Source: Gammaproteobacteria bacterium | Lineage (GTDB): Bacteria > Pseudomonadota > Gammaproteobacteria > UWMA-0217 | Direction of reading: 5' to 3' | Assembly (NCBI GenBank): GCA_026981985.1 | Contig: JALSHZ010000046.1 | Coordinates: 1-64,000 of the forward strand | DNA length: 64,000 nt | In this document: positions 1 to 7,792 of the stretch, in pieces | Layout of the letters: each line of letters opens with the position of its first letter | How positions within the stretch are numbered: position 1 is the stretch's first letter | Translations under genes and position numbers: made by a program | Notes under the pieces: generated by a model | What the model saw: only the letters and a program-made list of their open reading frames with translations | What the model was told of the DNA's origin: nothing | Databases searched by the model: none

Positions 1-33
1 GTCAGCTTGAGCGGCTTCCTGCCGCGCAAGCTT

Positions 34-57
34 CAACCGGCCATCCATGGCCGGTTG
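34..57. repeat. Perfect 11-bp-arm palindrome with 2-nt centre
   Basis: The arms CAACCGGCCAT and ATGGCCGGTTG are exact reverse complements separated by CC. A short C-rich run follows, but there is no T-tract, so this is not a clear terminator. It could be a REP-like unit or a protein site. Only the symmetry is directly seen. Confidence 0.6.
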
Positions 58-188
58 CCCCCTCCAGGCGCACCCGTCAGCGGCGCGTGTGAAGGGGGAA
101 AGAAAACCAGATTTCCAAATGGCCACTCAACGGCTAAATCGGTAACATCGTTACTTTTCGGTGTGTGCCCGCGCAGCGGGCTGGGGCG

Positions 189-200
189 CTGAGTAGTTAC
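189..200. repeat. Solo half-site of the GTAACTGCTCAG repeat family
   Basis: CTGAGTAGTTAC is identical to the end of the repeat copy at 38602-38613. No partner arm lies within the window upstream, so this is either a decayed remnant or the outer end of a copy whose body is lost. Confidence 0.45.
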
Positions 201-286
201 GCCAGAAGTTCCTGTGCAAGCGCCATTCGGAGTGGACCTGGTGGCAGTGTTTTAGCTGGCGTCGAATCCGTCGCTCGAAATCCAGG

Positions 287-643
287 CTAGAGCATTTCTG
301 TGTCCTCATGCCGATACGCTGGTGCGCAGCAGCACAGTATTGTCAGCATCTCGTTGCCGGTGTTTTCGATGCAGTGTGCTGTGCCCGGTGGTATCAACAC
401 ACTGTCACCTTTTTCCACATTGAAGTGCTCCTCGCCGAGCGTCATCAGGCCGCTGCCGGCGGTGATGTGGTAGATCTCTTCGGTTTCTATATGGCGGTGG
501 AGGAGGGTTTTTGCGCCGGGCGGGATGGTGGCTTCGGCGAGACTCTGGTTTCTGCCGCCATGCTGGTCGGGGTGCATCAGTTCACGGATGGTGGAACCAT
601 CCTTGGTGATGTAGGCGGGGATGTCGCGGTAGTGGCTACGCAT
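287..643 (-). CDS. Small cupin-domain protein
   Basis: This 118-residue protein is a single cupin barrel. Both conserved cupin motifs are perfect. Motif 1 runs from G43 through H49-x-H51 and E56 to G63. Motif 2 runs from G79 through P85-x-G87 and H90 to N94. The two His plus Glu of motif 1 and the His of motif 2 form the usual metal site. I chose the ATG at 643 because the longer open frame upstream is a shadow of the neighbouring membrane-protein gene. It lies 86 bp downstream of soeC on the same strand and could be co-transcribed with it. The substrate is unknown; single-domain cupins include dioxygenases, isomerases and sensory proteins. Fold assignment is firm, function is not. Confidence 0.85.
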   Translation of the reverse strand: MRSHYRDIPAYITKDGSTIRELMHPDQHGGRNQSLAEATIPPGAKTLLHRHIETEEIYHITAGSGLMTLGEEHFNVEKGDSVLIPPGTAHCIENTGNEMLTILCCCAPAYRHEDTEML

Positions 644-729
644 AGTGTGCTGGCAGCGTTGGCCTCTTGCCAGCCCTGGGACCGCCAGCATCCTGCTGGC
701 AATGCCGGCGGGACGCCGGCGCTCCCAGG

Positions 730-1710
730 TCAGGCAATACTCTGATAGTAGATATTCTGCGGATGTCTGGCTTCGGCGAAGAAGTACCAGCGTTCGGCGA
801 TGAGGCCGAGGTACTGGATGACGAAGGCGGACAGCGGCAGCAGGTAGCCAGGCTGGTAGAAGCTGGCGATGATCAGCGCGGTGGGGATCAGAAATGTCAA
901 CACGATGAAGATGTATTTGACGCTTTTGACGAAGGCGTCTTTCTTGCCGTGGAAAAATTCGCGGGTGTTGAACGAGCCGCCCATGGCGCCCTGGGCTTTC
1001 TGCGCCATGTTGCTGTGGCGCACACCAATCGCCGAGCGCAGGTCGGATTTCGGCCGCAGGCGTTTGTTGCGCAGCAGTGATGCGCCGCGAAAGATAAACC
1101 CCAGAATAGTGAACAGCAGCGTCCAGCCCGCATAGAAGTTGGTTAGATGGGTGCCGAGCAGGGCTGACAGCGTGGTGGCGATCAGAAAGCCTGAGGCGCT
1201 GCCGAGCAGGATGAAGTTGATAATGGTCAGCGGTGTGTGCCACTCCTGCAGGAACTTGATGCTGGCGTAGATCATGCCGGTGCAGACGAACAGCGCGAAT
1301 GCGGCGATGGTGGCAAGAAAGCCGAGAATCAGCGTCAGGTCGACTTCGGTGCCGCCGGGCGCCTGGAACAGCGGTCGGGTGAGGTCGAAATAGTGCGCCA
1401 GCCCCCACAGCGCGATCAGCCCCATGGCGATGGGTAGCACGATCACTTCCCGCGACAGCCACGAGGTGCGCCACTGCGATGCTGCCCGCCAGGCTCGCTC
1501 CGGGTGGCCGAGGTGGAAGAATGAGGCGACCAGCCCCGCAATGAGCAGTGCCACGGCGATCAGGCTGCCGACGGCGTAGAACAGGCTCATGTGCTGGGTC
1601 GGCAGCAACTTGAAAATGGAGTAGACCTGACTGGTGTAGAGCGCCAGGAATAACCCCTGGCCGGCGCCGATCAGGGTGGTGAGAAAAATGACTGAAAATG
1701 CTGGATGCAT
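730..1710 (-). CDS. soeC: Sulfite dehydrogenase membrane anchor SoeC (DmsC/NrfD-like)
   Basis: A 326-residue, very hydrophobic protein with about eight predicted membrane helices, starting with the stretch at residues 3-29 and ending near residue 320. It fits the DmsC-like anchor family, which binds quinone and holds the cytoplasmic catalytic and iron-sulfur subunits at the inner membrane. The start at 1710 (MHPAFS) is preferred over an upstream in-frame extension, because that extension would overlap soeB and has no membrane character. The gene is last of the three soe genes, 82 bp after soeB. In the SoeABC complex known from Allochromatium vinosum, electrons from sulfite pass to the quinone pool through this subunit. 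A DMSO-reductase-type anchor is the alternative reading, but the SoeA partner favours sulfite oxidation. Confidence 0.85.
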   Translation of the reverse strand: MHPAFSVIFLTTLIGAGQGLFLALYTSQVYSIFKLLPTQHMSLFYAVGSLIAVALLIAGLVASFFHLGHPERAWRAASQWRTSWLSREVIVLPIAMGLIALWGLAHYFDLTRPLFQAPGGTEVDLTLILGFLATIAAFALFVCTGMIYASIKFLQEWHTPLTIINFILLGSASGFLIATTLSALLGTHLTNFYAGWTLLFTILGFIFRGASLLRNKRLRPKSDLRSAIGVRHSNMAQKAQGAMGGSFNTREFFHGKKDAFVKSVKYIFIVLTFLIPTALIIASFYQPGYLLPLSAFVIQYLGLIAERWYFFAEARHPQNIYYQSIA

Positions 1711-1792
1711 GGCGTGTTTCCGATTTTCGATCGGGGCTTGTAGTGCTGCCCCGCCGTTGTGCAAAGGGTTGTCTAGGAGTCTGTCGAACGAC

Positions 1793-2527
1793 CTACCAGG
1801 AAGCCATATCGTCGATGGACGGTCCTTCGCTTGGGCCGATGTGCCGTTTGCGCTCTTCCTTGCTGAGCGGGTTGTCGACCCTTTCCAGCTCGTCCTCATG
1901 AATCTTGACGTAGGTCTTGCGCCGCGGCAGGTAGTGGTTCGACGGGTTGGTGCCCCATTCCGGCATCAACTGGTAACCACCGTTCTCGCGGATGGCGACC
2001 GAAACTTCTGAATCGGGATCATGCACATCGCCGAACAGCCGCGCGCTGGTCGGGCAGGACATGACGCAGGCCGGCTTGCGCTCGCTCTCGGGCAGCGACT
2101 CGTCGTAAATGCGATCGACGCAGAGCGTGCATTTCTTCATCACCTTCTGTTTTTCGTCCAGCTCGCGGGCACCATAGGGGCAGGTCCAGGAGCAGTATTT
2201 GCAGCCGATGCATTTGTCGTAGTCCACCAGCACGATGCCGTCTTCCTCGCGCTTGTAGCTGGCGCCAGTGGGGCAGACCGGCACGCATGGCGGATCTTCG
2301 CAGTGCAGGCAGCTCTTGGGGAAGTGGACGGTCTCGGTGTTGGGAAACTCGCCGACCTCGAAGGTCTGCACGCGGTTGAAGAAGGTGCCGCTGGGATCGG
2401 CGCCATAGGGGTTCTTGTCGTTCATCGGTCCAGCCTCGCCGGAGGTGTTCCACTCCTTGCAGCTGGTGACGCAGGCATGGCAGCCCACGCAGACGTTCAG
2501 ATCGATTACCAGAGCCAGTTGCGTCAT
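1793..2527 (-). CDS. soeB: Sulfite dehydrogenase iron-sulfur subunit SoeB
   Basis: The 244-residue product is a DmsB/NrfC-type ferredoxin subunit. Four cysteine groups are visible: C13-x2-C-x2-C-x3-C near the N-terminus, then the CLHC...CVPVCP group, the CIGCKYCSWTCP group, and a CTLC...CVMSCP group. These would bind four [4Fe-4S] clusters. It relays electrons from the molybdenum site of SoeA to SoeC. There is no signal peptide, so it acts in the cytoplasm. It begins 4 bp after the soeA stop, which implies translational coupling. The last 50 or so residues are charged and lack cysteines. Confidence 0.92.
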   Translation of the reverse strand: MTQLALVIDLNVCVGCHACVTSCKEWNTSGEAGPMNDKNPYGADPSGTFFNRVQTFEVGEFPNTETVHFPKSCLHCEDPPCVPVCPTGASYKREEDGIVLVDYDKCIGCKYCSWTCPYGARELDEKQKVMKKCTLCVDRIYDESLPESERKPACVMSCPTSARLFGDVHDPDSEVSVAIRENGGYQLMPEWGTNPSNHYLPRRKTYVKIHEDELERVDNPLSKEERKRHIGPSEGPSIDDMASW

Positions 2528-2531
2528 TGTC

Positions 2532-5426
2532 TCAAGCTCCCTTCTTCAGTTTTTTGTTGAACATGCCCGCGACGTAGCCCTGCCACTTGCCGCGGCGGCG
2601 TCCCATGCCGGGCAATGCTGCCACGGGTTTGAACTGCGGAAAGGTCTGTTCGGGCTCATCCTCTCCCGCCTTGTAGACGCGTACGCGCACGTCGTACCAG
2701 CCCGCCTGCCCGGTTACCGGGTCGGAGTTGGAGATGTGTTCGCCAGCTTCATGCGGCGGCAGCTCCTCCGAGATCACATGGTTGAGCAGAAAGCCCTTCT
2801 GCGACTCGTTAGCATTGGGTTCCAGCCCCCAGGCACCAGAGGCTTTGCCAATGGCGTTCCAGGTCCACACGGTGCCAGGCTCGACCGCTTCGGAGAAGCG
2901 GCACATACAGCGCACCTTGCCGTGCATCGACTCCACCCATACCCAGTCACCGTCGCCAAAGCCATTGGCCTTGCCCAGCCGTGGATTGACGAACAGATAG
3001 TTGTGGGTGTGGATCTGCCGCAGCCAGGCGTTCTGCGAGTCCCAGGAGTGGTACATCGCCATCGGCCGCTGCGTCAGCGCATTGAGCGGGTACTTGTGGG
3101 TGTCGGTCAGCTGAGCCTCCAGCGGCTCGTGGAAGAACGGCAGCGGATCGAAATAGGTCTTGATGCGTTCGCGCAAGCGGTCCGGTGGCTGGCGGCCATC
3201 GGTCTTGCCTTCGGCGGCGAGACGGAATTTTTGCAACACCTCAGAGTAGACGTGGATATTGATCGGCTCGTCGTAGCGCGTCATGGCGTGTTCCTGCGCC
3301 CAGTGCAGGTAGCCTTTGTTCCAGTTGCGCATGTACTGAAATGAGCGCGGCAGTTCATGGTGGTAGACGCAGTTGTTCTTCTCGTACATCTCCCACTGGC
3401 GTGGATTGGGCTCGCCCTTGAGGAATTTTTCGCCGCTCTTGCCACGCCAGCCAGAGAGAAAGCCGATGCCGGAGCCGGGCGAAGTCTCGAAGTTGATGAT
3501 GAAGTCGCGATAGTCGCGGTACTTGCGCTTGCCTTCTTTATCGACAAAGGCGGGCAGCTTGAGCCGTGTGCCCATCTCCACCAGCACGTCCTGGAATGGC
3601 TTGCAGTCGCCTTTTGGTGGCAGCACCGGAATGCGCACCGAATCGACCGGACCGTCGTATTCGGAAATGGGCCGGTCGAGCATTGACATCACATCGTGGC
3701 GTTCCAGATAGCTGGTGTCGGGCAGGATCAGGTCGGCAAAATCCACCGTTTCCGAGCGGTAGGCGTCGGCAACAATAATGAACGGAATTTTGTGCTCGCC
3801 GTTCTCATCCTTGTCTTGCAGCATCTTGCGGACTTCGACGGTGTTCATCGACGAGTTCCAGGCCATGTTGGCCATGAACAGCAGCAGCGTGTCGATCTTG
3901 TACGGATCGCCGCGCCAGGCATTGGTAATAGCGTTGTGCATCAGGCCGTGGACCGACAGCGGGTACTCCCAGGAAAAGCCCTTGTCGAGGCGCACTGGCT
4001 CGCCCTCGTCATCGACGAAGAGATCATCGGGGTCGGCTGGCCAGCCCAGCGGGTTGCCGTTCAGCGGTGTATCCGGCGCAACATCATCGGGACTGTTGGG
4101 CGGTTTGGGGCAGGGCGGGATCGGCCGCGGAAACGGCGGCTTGTGACGAAAACCGCCGGGGCGGTCGATGGTGCCGAGAATGGTCATCAGAATACTCAGC
4201 GCCCGAATGGTCTGAAAACCATTGGAGTGTGCTGCCAGGCCGCGCATGGCGTGGAACGACACCGGGCTGCCCTCGATGGTGTCGTGGTCCTTGTCCCAGC
4301 AGTCGGTCCACTGGATCGGCAGCTCGATTTTCTGATCGCGAGCGATGATACCCATTTCATGGGCCAGGCGGCGGATCGTATCGGCCGGGATGCCGGTAAT
4401 GCCTTCGGCCCACTCTGGCGTGTATTTTTCTACCCGCTCTTTGAGTAGCTGAAAGGCCGGTTTGCAAGGTGTGCCGTCGGGCAGGGTGAATTCACCCATC
4501 AGGTAGGGATCGACGCCCTCGGTGTGGGTCGAGATGGGCTTGTCCAGCTCCTTGTCCCACCACAGCTTGTTCTGCGGGTCGAAGCAGCCCTCTTCCTGAG
4601 GGACTTCAAAGCGCAGAAACATGCCATATTCATTGTTACTCGCATCCATGTTCACCAGCTCGGCCGAGTTGGTGTAACGCACCAGGAAGTCGCGGTCGTA
4701 GAGCCCCTGCTTGATGATTTCGTGAATAAAGGCGAGAAACAGCGCGCCGTCGGTGCCGGGCTTGATCGGCACCCACTCGTCGGCAATCGCTGCATAGCCG
4801 GTGCGCACCGGATTGATGGCGACGAAGCGGCCGCCGTTACGTTTGAACCGCGACAACTCGATCTTCATCGGGTTGGAGTGGTGATCCTCGGCGGTACCGA
4901 TCATGAAAAACAGCTTCGAGCGCTCCAGATCGGGCCCGCCAAACTCCCAGAACGAGCCGCCGATGGTGTAGATCATCCCCGCGGCCATATTGACCGAGCA
5001 GAAGCCGCCATGTGCCGCGTAGTTGGGCGTGCCGAACTGCTTGGCGAACATCCCGGTCAATGCCTGCATCTGGTCGCGCCCGGTGAACAGCGCGAATTTT
5101 TTCGGGTCTTCGGCGCGAATCTTGCCCAGGCGTTGCTCCATGATGTCGAAAGCTTCGTCCCAGGAGATCTCGTCGTACTTGCCCTCTCCACGTTCCGTGC
5201 CAGGCTTGCGCAGTAGCGGTTTGGTCAGGCGTGCCGGTGAATACTGCTTCATGATCCCCGATGCGCCCTTGGCGCAGAGCACCCCCTTGTTCAACGGGTG
5301 ATCCGGGTTGCCTTGAATATAGCGAACCTCCCCATCCTTGAGCGTCACCCGGATGCCGCAGCGGCAGGCGCACATGTAGCAAGTGGTGTTCTTGACCTCG
5401 ACGGCAGCGTCGTTTTCTTTGCTCAT
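2532..5426 (-). CDS. soeA: Sulfite dehydrogenase molybdopterin subunit SoeA
   Basis: A 964-residue molybdopterin-guanine-dinucleotide oxidoreductase of the DMSO reductase/PSR family. Near the N-terminus a CYMCACRC motif (C-x2-C-x3-C) and a fourth Cys 27 residues later (GVLCAKG) bind the FS0 [4Fe-4S] cluster. The body then follows the family plan and ends with a molydopterin dinucleotide-binding domain. No twin-arginine signal is present; the protein starts MSKEND and runs straight into the cluster motif, so it is cytoplasmic. This matches SoeA and not periplasmic DmsA or PsrA. The reaction would be oxidation of sulfite to sulfate with quinone as acceptor. An in-frame TTG at 5471 would add 15 residues, but the ATG at 5426 is preferred. 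It is first in soeABC and divergent from the TrpD2-like gene. Confidence 0.88.
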   Translation of the reverse strand: MSKENDAAVEVKNTTCYMCACRCGIRVTLKDGEVRYIQGNPDHPLNKGVLCAKGASGIMKQYSPARLTKPLLRKPGTERGEGKYDEISWDEAFDIMEQRLGKIRAEDPKKFALFTGRDQMQALTGMFAKQFGTPNYAAHGGFCSVNMAAGMIYTIGGSFWEFGGPDLERSKLFFMIGTAEDHHSNPMKIELSRFKRNGGRFVAINPVRTGYAAIADEWVPIKPGTDGALFLAFIHEIIKQGLYDRDFLVRYTNSAELVNMDASNNEYGMFLRFEVPQEEGCFDPQNKLWWDKELDKPISTHTEGVDPYLMGEFTLPDGTPCKPAFQLLKERVEKYTPEWAEGITGIPADTIRRLAHEMGIIARDQKIELPIQWTDCWDKDHDTIEGSPVSFHAMRGLAAHSNGFQTIRALSILMTILGTIDRPGGFRHKPPFPRPIPPCPKPPNSPDDVAPDTPLNGNPLGWPADPDDLFVDDEGEPVRLDKGFSWEYPLSVHGLMHNAITNAWRGDPYKIDTLLLFMANMAWNSSMNTVEVRKMLQDKDENGEHKIPFIIVADAYRSETVDFADLILPDTSYLERHDVMSMLDRPISEYDGPVDSVRIPVLPPKGDCKPFQDVLVEMGTRLKLPAFVDKEGKRKYRDYRDFIINFETSPGSGIGFLSGWRGKSGEKFLKGEPNPRQWEMYEKNNCVYHHELPRSFQYMRNWNKGYLHWAQEHAMTRYDEPINIHVYSEVLQKFRLAAEGKTDGRQPPDRLRERIKTYFDPLPFFHEPLEAQLTDTHKYPLNALTQRPMAMYHSWDSQNAWLRQIHTHNYLFVNPRLGKANGFGDGDWVWVESMHGKVRCMCRFSEAVEPGTVWTWNAIGKASGAWGLEPNANESQKGFLLNHVISEELPPHEAGEHISNSDPVTGQAGWYDVRVRVYKAGEDEPEQTFPQFKPVAALPGMGRRRGKWQGYVAGMFNKKLKKGA

Positions 5427-5600
5427 TAGTAATTCAGCAGGTTCTAATGGGTGGCCGCCTAGTGTGGCCAAGTAGAACTTATGCGTCTAATCAAAGAATT
5501 TGATGGTTGGATAGAGCCCTCGTCCGTATGGGCAATGGGGTTTTGTTGTGAAATCAGCCCAATGGGGTACATCTGTAGCGATGAAACAAGGAGATAGCCG

Positions 5601-6632
5601 ATGACAGAGAATCCCAAGGTAACAACAGCGTTGCGTGTAGAACATCCGTTCGCCAAATATGTCCGTTTGCTTGGCAAAGGCAAGACGGGTTCCCGCAATC
5701 TGAACCGTGAAGAAGCCACCGACGCAATGCGGATGATTCTGCGCGCAGAAGTGGCGCCCGAGCAGCTCGGCGCGTTCATGATGTTGCTGCGTTATCAGGA
5801 GGAAAGTGCCGAAGAACTGGCTGGCTTCGTCGATGCTTCGCGCGAGGTATTTAGCGTGCCGGACGATATGCCGAAGGTCGATCTCGACTGGTCCTGCTAT
5901 GCTGGCAAAGCCCGGCGGCTGCCCTGGTTCGTTCTCACTTTGCTGTTATTGGCTGAAAATGGCATCTCCGTTCTGGTCCACGGCGAGGGCAACCACACGG
6001 CCGGTCGGATCTATGCCGAGGAAACTTTCGAAGCGCTGGGCCTGCCCGTTGCCCACTCTTTCGCGCAGGCCGCGGAGCATATTCGCAGCGGCAACCTCGC
6101 CTACCTGCCGTTGCGGGATTTTCTGCCCGAACTGGCGCGAATCATGAACCTGAAATGGATACTCGGCTTGCGCTCGCCGGTCAACACCTTCACCCGGCTC
6201 ATCAACCCCTGTCATGCAGACTGCTCCATGCAGGGCATTCACCACCCCGCCTATCGTGATACCCACCAGGCAGCATCCCTATTGCTGAAGCAGCCACGCA
6301 TGGCCGTGATCCGCGGTGACGGCGGTGAAACCGAATGGAACCCCGACATCAAGAACCTGGTGCGCTATGTCCGCGATGGTGAAGCCTTCGAGGAAGAGTG
6401 GGCGCCCCTGTTCGAACGTCGCCACGTCAAAGACAAAACCCTCGACCTGAATAAACTCGCACGCGTCTGGCAGGGTGAGGAAGAGGATGAATACGGAGTA
6501 GGCGCCATCACCGGCACAGCAGCGATCACCCTGTACACCATGGGCAAAGCCGCAAGCCACGCAGCCGCGCTCGACATGGCGCGACAGTGGTGGGATCAAC
6601 GGGATTTGAAGCGAGTGGCGGTAAGCTGCTGA
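5601..6632 (+). CDS. ybiB: TrpD2/YbiB-like glycosyltransferase-family protein
   Basis: A 343-residue protein with the anthranilate phosphoribosyltransferase fold: an N-terminal helical domain (GKGKTGSRNLNREEA region) and a larger alpha/beta domain. The PRPP-binding glycine loop of true TrpD (GTGGD) is not there. In its place is a CYAGKARRLPWF stretch, as in E. coli YbiB (TrpD2), a family reported to bind nucleic acids and not to make tryptophan. A good ribosome site (AAGGAG, 5589-5594) lies 6 bases before the ATG. It is divergent from soeA and shares the 174-bp gap with it. Whether it has anything to do with sulfite oxidation is unknown. It is unlikely to be a trp gene because no other trp genes are nearby. 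Confidence 0.8.
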   Translation: MTENPKVTTALRVEHPFAKYVRLLGKGKTGSRNLNREEATDAMRMILRAEVAPEQLGAFMMLLRYQEESAEELAGFVDASREVFSVPDDMPKVDLDWSCYAGKARRLPWFVLTLLLLAENGISVLVHGEGNHTAGRIYAEETFEALGLPVAHSFAQAAEHIRSGNLAYLPLRDFLPELARIMNLKWILGLRSPVNTFTRLINPCHADCSMQGIHHPAYRDTHQAASLLLKQPRMAVIRGDGGETEWNPDIKNLVRYVRDGEAFEEEWAPLFERRHVKDKTLDLNKLARVWQGEEEDEYGVGAITGTAAITLYTMGKAASHAAALDMARQWWDQRDLKRVAVSC

Positions 6633-6731
6633 GCCAGATCTTTCGGGCGCCTGTTGAGTGCCCCACGTTGTCGTCGCATTCAGACTATTGCCTCAGAGAG
6701 CTGTCGAGTATGGCTTAGAGCCAGGCTTACG

Positions 6732-7007
6732 TTAGCTGTTATTTTCATGTAGCCGGCCTTCAACATATTTATGCAGAATGCTGGCAACCAGCGTTTGGTA
6801 GGGAATGCCTTCCGCTAAGGCCTTCTTCTGCAATCCACGCAAATCCTTTGACGAAAGCCGAATATTAATTCGAGCATCTTTTTTTAACATGGCTTTTGCG
6901 TACTCTTGATGCCTTTTTTTCGTTTTTTCAGCCATTTTAGACTGCTTTAGCTCACCCTTCTCAAACGCCTCCAGGATCTCACTTTCTTCACTCGATAAAT
7001 TGCTCAT
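6732..7007 (-). CDS. Putative antitoxin of a BrnT/BrnA-like module
   Basis: This 91-residue protein has a charged N-terminal half rich in Lys and Glu. Its C-terminal part (residues 45-85, INIRLSSKDLRGLQKKA) looks like a ribbon-helix-helix DNA-binding fold. Its start overlaps the stop of the upstream toxin gene by 4 bases (ATGA), the usual toxin-antitoxin arrangement with the toxin first. It is expected to neutralise that toxin and to repress the operon. The order toxin-then-antitoxin and the RHH domain match BrnTA. The family match is from recognition only. Confidence 0.75.
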   Translation of the reverse strand: MSNLSSEESEILEAFEKGELKQSKMAEKTKKRHQEYAKAMLKKDARINIRLSSKDLRGLQKKALAEGIPYQTLVASILHKYVEGRLHENNS

Positions 7008-7288
7008 GTCCTTTCATCCAAATAACTCTTCGTAGCCTTCCGGCTCGGTATGATCGTTTTTAGAAACACCTCTTCATCTGATTCCACGAATGGAACGAGA
7101 TAAACGTATTCCTCAATAGCAATGACATGGATTTGTTGCCCGGGATAGCGCTGCTGATTGGGGTGATCGACCGTATCGAGGATATCGCCAGCCATGATAT
7201 GGAAAACCACATCCTCGAAAGAAACTCCTCTCTCAGCCCTCAACCAGGAGTTTTTCTCTGTATTCCATGAAATTGGCTTCATTGGCAT
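7004..7288 (-). CDS. Putative BrnT-family ribonuclease toxin
   Basis: A 94-residue protein. It starts with ISWNTEKNSWLRAERGVSFEDV, which follows the BrnT pattern of a W-D/N-x2-K-N motif and then a GVSFE motif. It continues with an IHVIAIEEYVYLVPFV beta segment and ends with IIPSRKATKSYL, where BrnT toxins also carry an arginine/lysine-rich strand. BrnT is an RNase of the RelE-like fold that blocks translation. The start could be the ATG at 7288 or the second ATG two codons later. Together with the downstream RHH gene it makes a two-gene minus-strand operon. It sits back to back with another toxin-antitoxin module at 7493. Confidence 0.75.
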   Translation of the reverse strand: MPMKPISWNTEKNSWLRAERGVSFEDVVFHIMAGDILDTVDHPNQQRYPGQQIHVIAIEEYVYLVPFVESDEEVFLKTIIPSRKATKSYLDERT

Positions 7289-7435
7289 ATTTTATCCCAA
7301 TGTGTGCCTTTTGTCATTATTAGGCTAGCCTCTCACAGAGGGTTATGCGCTAGATCCAGAACTGCCCCGGTTTTGGCAGACAGAGGGAAACTCATTGAAG
7401 GACCTGCTACGCGAGCCTGACCCCTCATGCGTCTT

Positions 7436-7486
7436 GCGGCAGAGCTGTCGTGATGGCAAGACAGCTCTGCTGCCTCGTGTTATAAA
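7436..7486 (+). promoter_or_regulatory. Inverted repeat and -10-like box before mntA
   Basis: Arms at 7436-7449 and 7460-7473 pair over 14 bases with one G-U; the inner 11 bases (GCAGAGCTGTC / GACAGCTCTGC) are perfect. A TATAAA box at 7481-7486 follows. If it is the -10 box, transcription would start about at the mntA ATG (7493), giving a nearly leaderless mRNA, and the repeat would lie over the -35 region as an operator. This reading is inference. Confidence 0.45.
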
Positions 7487-7492
7487 ATATGC

Positions 7493-7792
7493 ATGCGTAT
7501 ATCCGATGAGACACGACAAACAATCGTGAAAACCGCACAAGAGATCTTCGGTGACAATGCCGAGGTTTTGTTGTTTGGCTCCAGGGTCGATGATCATGCA
7601 AGGGGAGGCGATATCGATTTGCTGGTACGCAGTTCCAAAGTCATCCCTGAGCGGGAACGCAAGATGCTTGCCCTTGTTGCGAGGCTTCAGCGCCGTCTCG
7701 GCGATCAACCAATCGATGTGCTGCTTTTCGATCCGCAGACCAAACCCATGCCGATCCACGAAGAAGCACTTGCGACTGGGCTGCGGTTATGA
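7493..7792 (+). CDS. mntA: MNT-domain nucleotidyltransferase (MntA-like antitoxin)
   Basis: A 99-residue minimal nucleotidyltransferase. The signature G29-S30 followed by D40-x-D42 (GGDIDLLV) is present, giving the metal-binding aspartates. In studied pairs MntA blocks the HEPN toxin HepT by transferring AMP groups to a tyrosine next to its active site. The stop overlaps the hepT start by 4 bases (ATGA), so the two are translationally coupled. No obvious Shine-Dalgarno sequence precedes the ATG, in keeping with a short or absent leader. Function as an antitoxin follows from the pairing. Confidence 0.85.
   Translation: MRISDETRQTIVKTAQEIFGDNAEVLLFGSRVDDHARGGDIDLLVRSSKVIPERERKMLALVARLQRRLGDQPIDVLLFDPQTKPMPIHEEALATGLRL

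Larger units (their letters stand above)
1..286. other. Intergenic region at the window edge
   Basis: I see no convincing gene here. A short plus-strand reading frame at 7-192 has no recognisable product and overlaps a palindrome, so I do not call it. The stretch holds a compact palindrome (34-57) and a lone half-site of the dispersed GTAACTGCTCAG repeat family (189-200). It lies downstream of the minus-strand cupin gene, so it may also contain the 3' flank of a gene outside the window. Confidence 0.5.

Noticed and set aside
7-192. 61-codon frame at the left edge
   Set aside because: It overlaps a palindrome and has no recognisable protein features.
644-1474. N-terminal extension of the cupin gene
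   Set aside because: The extension is out of frame with, and antisense-like in composition to, the SoeC membrane protein coded on the same strand; the cupin homology starts at 643.
730-5426. Anaerobic DMSO or polysulfide reductase operon
   Set aside because: SoeA has no twin-arginine signal and the sequence and gene order fit SoeABC better, though only a phylogeny would be decisive.
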